This document shows, one piece after another, positions 44,811-54,230 of a stretch of DNA of 64,000 nucleotides. Within the stretch, counting starts at the first letter, position 1, and each line of letters begins with the position of its first letter. The stretch is from Mycobacterium sp. SM1 (GTDB lineage: Bacteria > Actinomycetota > Actinomycetes > Mycobacteriales > Mycobacteriaceae), in the NCBI RefSeq assembly GCF_018361265.1, contig NZ_JAFLNH010000001.1:1860001-1924000 (forward strand). Reading direction: 5' to 3'. The notes beneath the pieces are model-generated. The model searched no databases, was not told where the DNA came from, and saw only the letters and a list, made by a program, of their open reading frames with translations. The position numbers were made by a program, and so were the translations under genes.

Positions 44811-46803
44811 CGAAGACGTGGTCGTCGGTAATCGATTTCGGCGGGCGATCCCACTCCGGATCAACACTGGCCGGTGTTCCCGGTATGTCCACACCAGCCG
44901 AACCCAGCCCTGGAACCCTGACCTCGATGCGTGGCTGGTGGCGCGGTTGGGCCAGCATGCCATCGGCTGCCAGGGCGTCGCCGTGGCCGGACGCGATATC
45001 GGCCATGCCGTGTAGGGCTTCGCTTCCGGCGTGGTAGTAGTACGAATGGTCATGGCGGGTGATGGAATCCGATCCCGGCACTTCTGCCCGGAACCGGACC
45101 GATCCAAATCCGTCGCCAGCCGGGTCGGTCCCTAGGCCGGGGTCTAGGCCCAACAACTGCCCTCCCACGTCAGCACCATATACGTATTGGCTCAGACCGT
45201 CGGATTGCCCGAACAAGCTGATTGGGTCCGTGGAGGCCGCACCCATGTAGACATGACCGCCGTCTACGTGAAAGCTCCCGGCGTTGCGGGCCAGGTCGGT
45301 TCCTGGGCAACCCAGTAACACTGCGTCGTTGGCGTGCATCCCCTTGGCGGCGAACGCGTCGGCGACGGTTGTCGACCCATAGGAATGGCCGAGGACGGTG
45401 ACATGCTGGTCACCGCCAAGATGTGTGGCCCACAGGCTGTTGACGTCTTGCGCCAGTGCCGTCGCGCCGGTGCGGGCGAGCATCGGGGTGGCGATACGCG
45501 GGTCGGTGAAGTCGTTCGGGGCGTCGTAGCCCATCCAAGCCACCACCGCCGTGGGGTGATTCGGGTCGGCGGCGTTGGCCTGGGTGTAGAGGTTGAGCGC
45601 GTCGTTATGGCTATCGTGGAGCCAGCCACCCTTAACGCTGCTACTAGTTCCGGGCACGATCACCGCCGTATTGTTCGCGGTGTCGGGATTGCCGATGGCG
45701 ATCGCGGCGCGACCCTTCCCGCCGAAGGCAAGCGGATCATAGGCGACCAGGTAGGTGGGGTTGGGCCGGAGAGGGTCACCGGCATCGTGGTCGAGGCCTT
45801 GCTTGGTTTGATCCGCGTTCTGGTAGCGGGTTATATCGGCTACCGAGAGACCATACTTCGTCGGATCACGCACGACGTCGTCCACGGTGACGTGGTTACG
45901 GTTCGCAATCTCGCGCACCCGCTGCAAGTCCGCCGTCATCACCGCGATGTTGGCATCGCTGCGGGCGCTGACCGGGACACCGTTGAGGTTCCCTATCTGC
46001 TCAGGGCGCTCAGCGAGTAAGAGTTGCCGCTGCTGCGCCGTCAGCGACGTCCACCACTTGTTGTCGTCGGCGCTGGTCTCTGGTGACGGAACATCGCTTC
46101 GCTCTCGGGGTTTCACCGGGGATTCGGGCGCGTCGTATGCGTGGATCATACCCAGGCCGTAGCCATTGGTGCCCAGATTGGTTGAGGCCTCCTGCAGACA
46201 GGCCGAATAGCCCTCGCGGATGGACTCAATCTGACCCAGGGCGTCTTTGGTGTCGCCGATGGCTTCGTGTTCGCAATCTCTGATGTATTGATTGAGCCGC
46301 GAAATGCCGTCTTCAAGGTCGGCCACATCCTGTGGATCGGCAGCTTGCGCCAGCAGGTATTCGTCGTGGTCGACGAGGTCTTCGGCGTGGCCGATCCACT
46401 CATCAAGCGTTTGTAGGCGAGTATCCAGCGTTGAGATCACCATCGCGGAGACGCGTTGCGCCTCCGCGAGCGCGGCGGCGACGTTTTCTAGATCCACCGC
46501 GATCTTGGGCAGCTGCCGAGCCTGATACCCCAGCGAGGATTTCACGCGCCGCACTTCGGCAGCGTCGGTGATCGGATGCTCACCGTTGTCCCGGTTCCAC
46601 GAGGCCTCAAACCGGCGCAGGGCATCCACGAACGCGTTGTCGGCTTCTGCGCTGCACTGGCCTGCGTCGCGAAACGCCTGCGCAAGATCGGAAATCTGGG
46701 CCGGGCAACCCGCCTGCAGCGTGGCATCAACCGCCCACGGATCCCCCCCGGCCGCGGCGATCAGTTTCGCCAGGCTTATGTGGCTTATGGAGCGCAACCC
46801 CAC
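44791..46803 (-). CDS. DUF1023 alpha/beta-hydrolase with ESX-like helical N-terminus
   Basis: This 670-residue protein has a helical N-terminal half (residues 1 to about 240, long amphipathic helices like WXG100/EspG-partner proteins). The alpha/beta-hydrolase domain (DUF1023) has NTAVIVPGTSSSVKGG, the nucleophile elbow VLGHSYGSTT and a late His (HDHSYYY). It ends in a His/Asp-rich tail (DDHHHH). The start GTG 46803 overlaps the stop of the DUF2563 gene fragment by 19 bp. The order DUF2563, DUF1023, lipoprotein recurs in mycobacteria. The upstream partner is destroyed here. Substrate is unknown. Confidence 0.85.
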   Translation of the reverse strand: MGLRSISHISLAKLIAAAGGDPWAVDATLQAGCPAQISDLAQAFRDAGQCSAEADNAFVDALRRFEASWNRDNGEHPITDAAEVRRVKSSLGYQARQLPKIAVDLENVAAALAEAQRVSAMVISTLDTRLQTLDEWIGHAEDLVDHDEYLLAQAADPQDVADLEDGISRLNQYIRDCEHEAIGDTKDALGQIESIREGYSACLQEASTNLGTNGYGLGMIHAYDAPESPVKPRERSDVPSPETSADDNKWWTSLTAQQRQLLLAERPEQIGNLNGVPVSARSDANIAVMTADLQRVREIANRNHVTVDDVVRDPTKYGLSVADITRYQNADQTKQGLDHDAGDPLRPNPTYLVAYDPLAFGGKGRAAIAIGNPDTANNTAVIVPGTSSSVKGGWLHDSHNDALNLYTQANAADPNHPTAVVAWMGYDAPNDFTDPRIATPMLARTGATALAQDVNSLWATHLGGDQHVTVLGHSYGSTTVADAFAAKGMHANDAVLLGCPGTDLARNAGSFHVDGGHVYMGAASTDPISLFGQSDGLSQYVYGADVGGQLLGLDPGLGTDPAGDGFGSVRFRAEVPGSDSITRHDHSYYYHAGSEALHGMADIASGHGDALAADGMLAQPRHQPRIEVRVPGLGSAGVDIPGTPASVDPEWDRPPKSITDDHVFDDHHHH

Positions 46804-46985
46804 CGCGGTGCCCCTAGCTCGCGCAACTCCTCGGCGTTGTCGTGCTCCATCGCGGTGAAGCCGGCCGCGACCATCTGCGCCTTATCGGCGAGCACACCCA
46901 GGCTGTGTTGATGCGACCGCAAGGCGCGCAGGTGATACGCCTGGGCTGAGCTGACGTCCTGATGAAACGCCTCAGCTGCGGCGAA
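46785..46985 (-). pseudogene. DUF2563 gene, 5'-truncated by the IS607-like element
   Basis: The frame reads FAAAEAFHQDVSSAQAYHL, then HQHSLGVLADKAQMV and GFTAMEHDNAEELREL. This is the second half of DUF2563, a small WXG100-like helical protein. Homologs start about 45 residues earlier, but the sequence turns into the tnpB stop region at 46986. The missing first half is not visible on the far side of the element. Confidence 0.75.
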
Positions 46986-46988
46986 CCG

Positions 46989-48692
46989 TTACAAACGTAG
47001 TTGGTCGTTGTTGGCCAACTGTGCCGGGGTAACGGTTGCCCGGCCCGGATCACCGCGTACGTTCCGGCAAGGTGGGCGAGATTCGGTTCCTCGCGTCCTT
47101 GGTCGGTGGCGGCTACCGGTGGTCACCTGTCGGCTGTCGGGCCCGGCCTGGTTGGTAGCTCTCACCACATGATCCTCTGGTCGCTGTGGTGTCACACCTT
47201 CCCGCCGCCGGGCTGAAAAGCCTTGGGCGCGACGCCCGATCACGGTGGCTGCTGCCTGGTGTCGGGTGACGTTGGGGTAGGGGCGCTGCCAGTGTTGGGC
47301 GCCCCAAATGCTGCTGTAGGCGGGATTAACCGCCAGTAGTTCGATGCCGGCACGGTCAGCCATGGCTGCGAGCCTGTTGCGGAACACCGCGGTCGGCATG
47401 CCGGATACGGTGCGGCGGAACCGTTTCCCGCGTGCGCCGCGGCCCATAGTTTCCCGCCCGCTCATCCTGGCGTCGGCGAAGTCGAGGTCCTCCACCGCGA
47501 TCGTCGCAACACCGCGGCGGCGCGTGTACTTGATCAGTGCGGTGATGGCGTGGCGGACCTGGGCGTCACGCCGCGACGCCGACCCGGTGAGGTCGATGTC
47601 GATCCGCCTGGGCGCACCCACGGGGTTGCCGTGGGCGTCCAGCCGGCGCACCGCCAGGTGCCCATCGTTGAGATCCACTCCCACCACCGACCCGATGGCG
47701 TAGACGTCGTCGCCGACTGCGCAATTGTCGCGGCCTACCCAGTACGGCACAGACGGGATCGCCCACGCCGCGGTGAGATACACCCCAGCCCTGCCGGGTT
47801 TGCGGCTGATCGCGTAGGACACCGAGTTAGCGCCGATGATCCGCTGGACCCATTCACCGCCGCGGTGCGCGAACACCGCGCTGCCGGAGAGGACGTAACG
47901 GCCTCGTGGGGCGTTCGCGAAGTGTTCCAACGGTTTCGGCAACCGAATACTGACCTGCCCGGCCGGGGTCACTGTGATCGTGAGATTCCCGAACGGTTCA
48001 TCGGGCGAGCCGTTCGCCCTGATTCGCCACCGGGATGCCTCCCACCGCCGGCGCCACTGAGCTTCGGTCAGACCGGCCTTGTCGAGGTGATGGCGCGTCG
48101 CAGCCAGGCGTTTACCGCCCTCCACCACATGCGCCACACCGGCGGCCTGATCCCGTTGCACCCGGGCCAGCTCGCCCCGTAGATGCTGCAGCCTACGTTG
48201 CTTCTGGAAACGTTCAGCTTGGTTGGCATACCCTCTGGCGGCCTTGGCTTTTCGGCGGGCCTTACGCTCAGCGACGGACAGCATGTCCGCGGTCGGCGCC
48301 GCTAGACGCGCCTCGATGGTGGCGATCGCCGCCCGTAACCCCGCCACATGGCGGTACTGGGCATCGCGGGCCCGGCGGACCCGATCATCATTGGCGGCGA
48401 TGATCGCATTGGCCCACCGCGCCGACGACGCCGCAGTCAACCCTTTCTTGCGGGTATTTAGCCGATCCCGACGCAGCTGTCGCCGCTCATCGGCGTCGCG
48501 TCCCGCGCCGACCGGACCAGGCCGGGACACCACGGCAAGATCAGCGCGACGCAACCGGCCTAGATGCTCAGCCACACGCTCTAACACCTGATCGTCCTGC
48601 GATGTCGTGCGCACCCGGGTGCTGATCGCCACGCCCACCGGTGCAGCGACCGGCTTCACCCCGCGCCACGCGCGCAACTCACGATCGGTCAT
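46989..48692 (-). CDS. tnpB: TnpB-like RuvC protein of an IS607-family element
   Basis: This 567-residue protein has a long Arg/Lys-rich N-terminal half (coiled helices, about 1-225). A RuvC fold follows with GVDLNDGHLAV (Asp340), AVEDLDF (Glu401) and TRHQAAATVIGRR (His478 where typical TnpB has Asp). The CxxC zinc ribbon of typical TnpB is absent, although NPAYSSIWG marks the place. TnpB proteins are RNA-guided nucleases whose guide comes from the element's right end. RuvC sites with His at the third position exist (for example Cas9), so activity is possible. ATG 48692 overlaps the resolvase stop (ATGA). Confidence 0.82.
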   Translation of the reverse strand: MTDRELRAWRGVKPVAAPVGVAISTRVRTTSQDDQVLERVAEHLGRLRRADLAVVSRPGPVGAGRDADERRQLRRDRLNTRKKGLTAASSARWANAIIAANDDRVRRARDAQYRHVAGLRAAIATIEARLAAPTADMLSVAERKARRKAKAARGYANQAERFQKQRRLQHLRGELARVQRDQAAGVAHVVEGGKRLAATRHHLDKAGLTEAQWRRRWEASRWRIRANGSPDEPFGNLTITVTPAGQVSIRLPKPLEHFANAPRGRYVLSGSAVFAHRGGEWVQRIIGANSVSYAISRKPGRAGVYLTAAWAIPSVPYWVGRDNCAVGDDVYAIGSVVGVDLNDGHLAVRRLDAHGNPVGAPRRIDIDLTGSASRRDAQVRHAITALIKYTRRRGVATIAVEDLDFADARMSGRETMGRGARGKRFRRTVSGMPTAVFRNRLAAMADRAGIELLAVNPAYSSIWGAQHWQRPYPNVTRHQAAATVIGRRAQGFSARRREGVTPQRPEDHVVRATNQAGPDSRQVTTGSRHRPRTRGTESRPPCRNVRGDPGRATVTPAQLANNDQLRL

Positions 48693-49318
48693 GCCGCATC
48701 ACCGGATTCGGTTTCAGCTGACACCGCGGCCCGTAGCCGCTTCGTCTTCGCCCAGCGCTGCCCGTACAGTCGGCCGGCGAAGCTGGTCACGATGGCCAGC
48801 ATGTCGCGCGCCAGCTCTGATTCAGCCGACTCATTCTCGGGCCGGCCGATGTAGACCACCGACACCCCATAGCCGGCCAACAAGTGTTCGATCACCCCGA
48901 CCCCGAACCGCGCCAACCGATCAGGATGCTCCACCACCAGCCGATCCACACCGGGTTTCATGCACTCGCTCAACGCTTTACCCAGCCCAGCCCGGCGGTC
49001 CGCCAACCCGGACGCGACATCGGCAAACACGATCAAATCGATGCCATGTTCCTGTAGTCGCGCGACCTGCCGATCGAGGTCACCTTCAGCCTGCTGCCGT
49101 CGAGACGACACCCGCGCGTACCCAACAGCCGTGCCTGTTCGAGGTTTACGCGTGAGGGCATCGAGGTCGCCGACCCGGAAGATCCGTCGCCCACCAGCAC
49201 TGCGGGCATCGGGCAACCGGCCCTGTTGGGTGTAGCGGCGCAACGTACGCGTCGACACCCCCAACCGGTAGGCCGCCGCGGTCGCCGACACATAATCATC
49301 GGGGCCACGATGAGCCAT
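48689..49318 (-). CDS. IS607-family serine resolvase (transposase)
   Basis: The 209-residue recombinase has the inverted order typical of IS607. A MerR-like HTH at the N-terminus (ATAAAYRLGVSTRTLRRYT, GGRRIF) is followed by the catalytic domain with AVGYARVSSRRQ (Ser71) and the VVEHPDRLARFG arginine motif. The E-helix end is GRLYGQRWAKTKRL. It catalyses excision and insertion through a circle. It looks intact and is coupled to the TnpB gene. Confidence 0.93.
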   Translation of the reverse strand: MAHRGPDDYVSATAAAYRLGVSTRTLRRYTQQGRLPDARSAGGRRIFRVGDLDALTRKPRTGTAVGYARVSSRRQQAEGDLDRQVARLQEHGIDLIVFADVASGLADRRAGLGKALSECMKPGVDRLVVEHPDRLARFGVGVIEHLLAGYGVSVVYIGRPENESAESELARDMLAIVTSFAGRLYGQRWAKTKRLRAAVSAETESGDAA

Positions 49319-49319
49319 G

Positions 49320-49691
49320 TCACCAATGCCTCATCAGGTCTTCGACCGGAAAAGGCAATTCGAGGCCATCTTCGGCCAGCATCGCCCGCACATCCGCTGC
49401 GGTGACGTTCTCGCCGTCCTTGATCGCGTAGAACGCCGCCTGTTCGAGGTGCTGCACGAATTCTGGGTGCTGCCCACACCAACGCTGCACACGTCGTTTC
49501 GCCGCGGCGCGCTCGCGCTTCTTCTTCGCCGACATCGACTTAAAGGCGTGTGCGCGGTGCGCGTTTTGCGCGGTCTTGTATCCGTAGCCCTGAGCATCAT
49601 CGAGCACCTCACCGGTCGCCTCGTCGACGACGACATACCGCTTGTCATAGCTGCTGGACAGCGAGGCGCTGACGACAACCTTCGCGCTCAT
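49320..49691 (-). CDS. Small basic protein of unknown function upstream of the IS607 resolvase
   Basis: From ATG 49691 the protein has 123 residues: a beta-rich start (SAKVVVSASLSSSYDKRYVV, DEATGEVLDDAQGYGYKT), a basic helix (SAKKKRERAAAKRRVQRW) and an acidic C-terminus (AEDGLELPFPVEDLMRHW). Its stop is one base before the resolvase ATG, so they are cotranscribed. I do not recognise a domain. Being tightly coupled, it may be an accessory gene of the element, such as a regulator or target-DNA protein; this is inference. Confidence 0.6.
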   Translation of the reverse strand: MSAKVVVSASLSSSYDKRYVVVDEATGEVLDDAQGYGYKTAQNAHRAHAFKSMSAKKKRERAAAKRRVQRWCGQHPEFVQHLEQAAFYAIKDGENVTAADVRAMLAEDGLELPFPVEDLMRHW

Positions 49692-49736
49692 CGCATTTCC
49701 TCCATCACGCATCGAACGCACCACCACCATGGCCAA

Positions 49737-50047
49737 TAATGACCAACAAAACCATCCGAACCCAGACCGGCGAGAGTCCGGCAGTCACATACTCTCAAAC
49801 AAGTCCGACAACAACCGGCCGACCGCTACCGGCCAACAAAATCACCAGCTGTTCTCAACCCGACATCGCGGCTCCCTGGGTGAGCTTGTGGTGAGGCTAA
49901 TCATCCGCGTGGTCACTGGTCAATTCGGTGCACGAGCGCTTTCGCATCAATCGCCTTTGGAACCTCGTCGATGGAATCGATGGACCAGCCGCTCAATCCG
50001 GTCACTCTTTCGGTAAATGGCGATGCAGAGTCCCGAAATTCCGTCGG
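49737..50047. other. 311-bp gap between the IS607-like element and the flavohemoglobin-like gene
   Basis: No gene or known repeat is visible. The part at 49740-49860 is rich in CAACAA/CCGGCC words and less GC-rich than nearby genes, as in element ends. I looked for the missing DUF2563 5' half and did not find it. Confidence 0.5.
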
Positions 50048-51208
50048 CTACCCGGACAATGGGTCGTGCTGAATGCGCTCCTGCGGCGCGCCCTTGGCGA
50101 TCAGGGCGGCCTTGGTGGCGCGCACCATCGCCGGCCCGCCGCAGATCAGGATCTGCCGATCGCTCCAACTTCCGTATTTGGTCACTACTTCGGGCAGTCG
50201 ACCCGTCTGGCGCACGTGCAGCCCGCGGGGGGGCGTGCAATCGGGATAGTCCGCGGCCCAGGGCGGGTTGTCGGTGTACTCCGATACCGGCGACACCGAC
50301 AGCCACGGATTCTGCGCGGCGACCTGCCACAGCGTGGGCAGGTCGTAGAGCTCGCACGGGTATCGCCCCCCAAAGAACACGTGCACCCGCGGGTTCACAC
50401 CCCAGCGGGCGAGGTCCAGGATGATCGAGCGCAGCGGCGCCAGACCGGTGCTGCCGGCGACCATCAGCACATCGCCGCCGTCGCGGTCGACCTGCAGGCC
50501 GCCGTGTGGGCTGGACAGCCGCCACCGATCGCCGGGGCGGGTCTCACCCACGATGGCGGTGCTAACCAGGCCGCCCGAAACCGCCCGCACGTGGAATTCG
50601 ATGGCACCGCCCTCGTCGGGCGGGATAGCCGGTGTCAAGTAACGCCAGCGCCGCGGGCACTGCGGGATCGTGACGTTGACGTATTGCCCCGGGTGGTATT
50701 CCAACGGCCGGTCCAGTTGGAGGCGCACCACCGCAAGATCGCGCGAGACACGCAGGTGCTCGACCACCGTCCCCTCCCACCAGGGGGGTCCGTCGTCGGC
50801 ATCGGCGGCGCCGCTCATCACCCCGGTGATCAAATTGAGCGACTGGCGGGCGGCGTCGTCGACGGCGTCGGTCCAGGCGTCGCCTAACTGGGTGCGCAGC
50901 GTCTCGTATAACGCCTGCCGTAAGGTGCGGTAATGGGCCTCGGTGACACCGTATTTGCGGTGGTCGCGGCCGAGCTGGGCCAAAAGCGCCACCGGCTCCT
51001 GAGCGCGGTGCGCGGCCAGTTCGCCGTACACCCAGTGCAGGGCGTGGGCGAAGGCGCCCCGCTGGCTATGCATGTCGGGGGGGAACAAATCACGCAGCGA
51101 GACGTCCAGAGCAAACCAGTGGGTGTAGAAGCGGCGCACAAGGTCGTTGTCGCAGGGGTCGATCGCCGCATGCAGCACCCGCAGCGCATCGCGATCCTGC
51201 AGGCCCAC
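50048..51208 (-). CDS. Flavohemoglobin-like oxidoreductase, Rv0385-like
   Basis: The 386-residue protein joins a globin domain (residues 1 to about 135, proximal His region LGRDHRKYGV) to a ferredoxin-reductase module. The FAD part has LEYHPGQYVNVTIP and the NAD part GSTGLAPLRSIILDL and ILICGGPAMV. Rv0385, a type II flavohemoglobin, lies beside clpB in M. tuberculosis in the same divergent arrangement. The type II group lacks the strong NO dioxygenase features and has been linked to D-lactate oxidation. GTG or ATG choice is clear at 51208. It diverges from clpB, 365 bp away. Confidence 0.88.
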   Translation of the reverse strand: MGLQDRDALRVLHAAIDPCDNDLVRRFYTHWFALDVSLRDLFPPDMHSQRGAFAHALHWVYGELAAHRAQEPVALLAQLGRDHRKYGVTEAHYRTLRQALYETLRTQLGDAWTDAVDDAARQSLNLITGVMSGAADADDGPPWWEGTVVEHLRVSRDLAVVRLQLDRPLEYHPGQYVNVTIPQCPRRWRYLTPAIPPDEGGAIEFHVRAVSGGLVSTAIVGETRPGDRWRLSSPHGGLQVDRDGGDVLMVAGSTGLAPLRSIILDLARWGVNPRVHVFFGGRYPCELYDLPTLWQVAAQNPWLSVSPVSEYTDNPPWAADYPDCTPPRGLHVRQTGRLPEVVTKYGSWSDRQILICGGPAMVRATKAALIAKGAPQERIQHDPLSG

Positions 51209-51488
51209 GGGCCCCGATCTTAAGCCCCTCGGGGCTAGGCGAAAAGGAGCCGAGAGCGCGCGGCGCGCAACGCTGACACGGCCGGAGGCGCTGGCCGTCG
51301 CCAGCGTAGGCCAGTACCGACACCGCGACCGTCGACGCGGCGACGCGGCGACGCGACGAAGATTGCCGCCGACATCCAGGCCCGCATGCTATCCAGCCCT
51401 GGGCTACCGATCACCAAATCGGCTGCCGCTCCGCCGGAAGTCGCCGTCAGGGTGCCACCCGCGCGGTTGCCGGCAGGAACCGGCTAAA

Positions 51489-51509
51489 CCTGAGCGGAAC
51501 AGACTCAAC
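51489..51509. promoter_or_regulatory. HAIR operator upstream of clpB
   Basis: CCTGAGC at 51489-51495, seven bases, then ACTCAAC at 51503-51509. The right arm is identical to that of the dnaK HAIR at 34891, and the left arm differs at two positions. It lies 65 bp upstream of the clpB start, so HspR should repress clpB as well. Confidence 0.82.
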
Positions 51510-51573
51510 ATTGACGGCGTTGAACATCCGGACAAGCATTTCTGACACCCTTTCGACCCGGACGGAGGCCGTT

Positions 51574-54120
51574 GTGGACTCTTTCAACCCGACCACCAAA
51601 ACCCAGGCGGCGCTGACCTCGGCCCTGCAGGCGGCTTCGGCCGCCGGCCACCCCGAAATCCGGCCCGCGCATCTGCTGATGGCGCTGCTGACGCAGAACG
51701 ACGGGATCGCCGCGCCGCTGCTGGAGGCCGTGGGAGTCGAGCCCGCCGCCGTCCGCACCGAGGCGCAGCGCCTATTGGACCGCTTGCCTCAGATCACCGG
51801 CGCTAGCTCGCAACCGCAGCTCTCGCGCGAGTCGCTGGCGGCCATCACCGCCGCGCAACGGCTGGCCACCGAGTTGGACGACCAATACGTCTCCACCGAG
51901 CACCTGATGGTCGGGCTGGCCACCGGAGACTCCGATGTGGCCAAGCTGCTCAACGGCCACGGCGCCTCGCCGCAGGCCTTGCGGGAGGCCTTCGTCAAGG
52001 TGCGCGGCAGCGCCCGGGTCACCAGCCCCGACCCGGAAGCGGCGTATCGGGCGCTGGAGAAGTACTCCACCGACCTGACCGCGGCCGCGCGCGAGGGCAA
52101 GCTCGACCCGGTTATCGGGAGGGACAACGAGATCCGCCGTGTCGTGCAGGTGCTCTCGCGTCGCACCAAGAACAACCCGGTGCTCATCGGTGAGCCCGGG
52201 GTCGGCAAGACCGCAATCGTGGAGGGCCTGGCCCAGCGGATCGTCGCCGGCGACGTGCCGGAGAGCCTGCGCGACAAGAGGATCGTCGCGCTGGACCTGG
52301 GATCGATGGTCGCCGGCTCTAAATACCGCGGCGAGTTCGAGGAACGGCTGAAGGCCGTGCTCGACGACATCAAGAACTCGGCCGGTCAGATCATCACGTT
52401 TATCGACGAGCTGCACACCATCGTCGGCGCCGGCGCCACCGGGGAAAGCGCCATGGACGCCGGCAACATGATCAAGCCGATGCTGGCCCGCGGGGAGCTG
52501 CGGCTGGTCGGGGCGACCACTCTCGACGAGTACCGCAAGCACATCGAAAAGGACGCCGCGCTGGAGCGGCGCTTCCAGCAGGTGTTCGTGGGTGAGCCCT
52601 CGGTGGAGGACACCATCGGCATCCTGCGCGGGCTGAAAGACCGCTACGAGGTGCATCACGGTGTGCGCATCACCGACTCCGCGCTGGTGGCCGCGGCGAC
52701 ACTGTCGGACCGCTACATCACCGCGCGGTTCCTGCCGGACAAGGCCATCGACCTGGTCGACGAGGCGGCGTCGCGGTTGCGGATGGAGATCGACTCGCGG
52801 CCGGTGGAGATCGACGAGGTCGAGCGGCTGGTGCGCCGTTTGGAGATCGAGGAGATGGCGCTCGCCAAAGAAGAGGACGAGGCGTCCAAGGAGCGGCTGG
52901 AGAAGCTGCGCGCCGAGCTGGCCGACCAGAAAGAAAAGCTGGCCGAGCTCACCACCCGCTGGCAGAACGAGAAGAACGCCATCGACACCGTGCGCGAGCT
53001 CAAGGAACAGCTGGAGATCCTGCGTGGGGAATCCGAGCGCGCCGAGCGCGACGGCGACCTGGCCAAGGCCGCCGAGCTGCGCTACGGGCGCATCCCGAAG
53101 CTGGAGAAGCAACTCGACGCGGCGTTGCCGCAGGCCCAGGCGCGCGAAGCCATGATGCTCAAGGAAGAGGTCGGGCCCGATGACATCGCCGAGGTGGTGT
53201 CGTCGTGGACCGGCATCCCCACCGGGCGGCTGCTGGAGGGCGAGACCGCCAAACTGCTGCGCATGGAAGACGAGCTGGCCAAGCGGGTTGTGGGCCAGAA
53301 GAAAGCCATCCAGGCGGTCTCTGACGCCGTGCGCCGCAGCCGGGCCGGTGTCGCCGACCCGAACCGGCCGACCGGAGCGTTCATGTTCCTCGGCCCCACT
53401 GGTGTCGGCAAGACGGAGCTGGCCAAGGCGCTGGCGGAGTTTTTGTTCGACGACGAGCGCGCGATGGTGCGCATCGACATGAGCGAGTACGGCGAGCGGC
53501 ACTCGGTGGCCCGGCTGATCGGCGCCCCGCCCGGCTACGTCGGCTACGAGGAGGGCGGCCAGCTCACCGAGGCGGTGCGCCGCCGGCCCTACACCGTGGT
53601 GCTGTTCGACGAAATCGAAAAGGCCCACCCGGACGTGTTCGACGTGCTGCTGCAGGTGCTCGATGAGGGGCGGCTCACCGACGGGCAGGGCCGCACGGTC
53701 GACTTCCGCAACGCCATTTTGATCCTCACGTCCAACCTGGGTTCAGGCGGCACCGAGGAGCAGGTGATGGCCGCGGTGCGTGCGACGTTCAAACCCGAGT
53801 TCATCAACCGGCTCGACGACGTGCTGGTGTTCGACGCCCTGAGCCCAGGGGACCTGGTGCAGATCGTCGACATCCAGCTGGCCCAGATGCAGAAGCGGCT
53901 CAGTCAACGGCGGCTGCAGCTGGCCGTGTCGCTGCCGGCTAAACAGTGGCTGGCCCAGCGCGGGTTCGACCCCGTCTACGGGGCGCGTCCGCTGCGGCGG
54001 CTGGTGCAGCAGGCCATCGGCGACCAGCTAGCCAAGCTGCTGCTCGCCGGTCAGGTGCACGACGGCGACACCGTGCCGGTCAATGTCAGCGCTGACGGCG
54101 AGTCGCTGGTGCTGGGCTGA
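51574..54120 (+). CDS. clpB: Disaggregase ClpB (Hsp100)
   Basis: The 848-residue AAA+ protein rescues aggregates with DnaK/DnaJ/GrpE. Two N-terminal Clp repeats (about 1-145) precede NBD1 with [13 protein letters not shown] and [12 protein letters not shown]. The middle coiled coil follows (about 400-525, [13 protein letters not shown] ... [12 protein letters not shown]). NBD2 has [28 protein letters not shown] and the sensor GARPLRR. The length of 848 equals that of the M. tuberculosis protein when the start is GTG 51574 with GGAGG at 51564; an upstream frame adds only non-family residues. A HAIR site precedes it. Confidence 0.98.
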   Translation: MDSFNPTTKTQAALTSALQAASAAGHPEIRPAHLLMALLTQNDGIAAPLLEAVGVEPAAVRTEAQRLLDRLPQITGASSQPQLSRESLAAITAAQRLATELDDQYVSTEHLMVGLATGDSDVAKLLNGHGASPQALREAFVKVRGSARVTSPDPEAAYRALEKYSTDLTAAAREGKLDPVIGRDNEIRRVVQVLSRRTKNNPVLIGEPGVGKTAIVEGLAQRIVAGDVPESLRDKRIVALDLGSMVAGSKYRGEFEERLKAVLDDIKNSAGQIITFIDELHTIVGAGATGESAMDAGNMIKPMLARGELRLVGATTLDEYRKHIEKDAALERRFQQVFVGEPSVEDTIGILRGLKDRYEVHHGVRITDSALVAAATLSDRYITARFLPDKAIDLVDEAASRLRMEIDSRPVEIDEVERLVRRLEIEEMALAKEEDEASKERLEKLRAELADQKEKLAELTTRWQNEKNAIDTVRELKEQLEILRGESERAERDGDLAKAAELRYGRIPKLEKQLDAALPQAQAREAMMLKEEVGPDDIAEVVSSWTGIPTGRLLEGETAKLLRMEDELAKRVVGQKKAIQAVSDAVRRSRAGVADPNRPTGAFMFLGPTGVGKTELAKALAEFLFDDERAMVRIDMSEYGERHSVARLIGAPPGYVGYEEGGQLTEAVRRRPYTVVLFDEIEKAHPDVFDVLLQVLDEGRLTDGQGRTVDFRNAILILTSNLGSGGTEEQVMAAVRATFKPEFINRLDDVLVFDALSPGDLVQIVDIQLAQMQKRLSQRRLQLAVSLPAKQWLAQRGFDPVYGARPLRRLVQQAIGDQLAKLLLAGQVHDGDTVPVNVSADGESLVLG

Positions 54121-54230
54121 GTTCACCCGCTGCTCGCGCCGGGGCGAGGCAGGCTGGCTGGCAAACCTTAATTCGGTTGTGACCTGCTCGCATTCCCGGT
54201 GGCGGGCCCCCAGCGGCTAGGCTACGAGAG

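Larger units (their letters stand above)
46986..49700 (-). mobile_element. IS607-family element with extra ORF (right limit approximate)
   Basis: It consists of a serine resolvase gene and an overlapping TnpB-like gene, preceded by a closely spaced small unknown ORF. The left edge is placed at the tnpB stop, where DUF2563 coding sequence resumes. The right edge is uncertain and could be at 49319 if the small ORF is not part of it. IS607 elements make no target duplication, and none is seen. Confidence 0.75.

Noticed and set aside
51772..53628. 618-codon open frame opposite clpB
   Set aside because: It is a shadow of clpB in GC-rich sequence and resembles no family.
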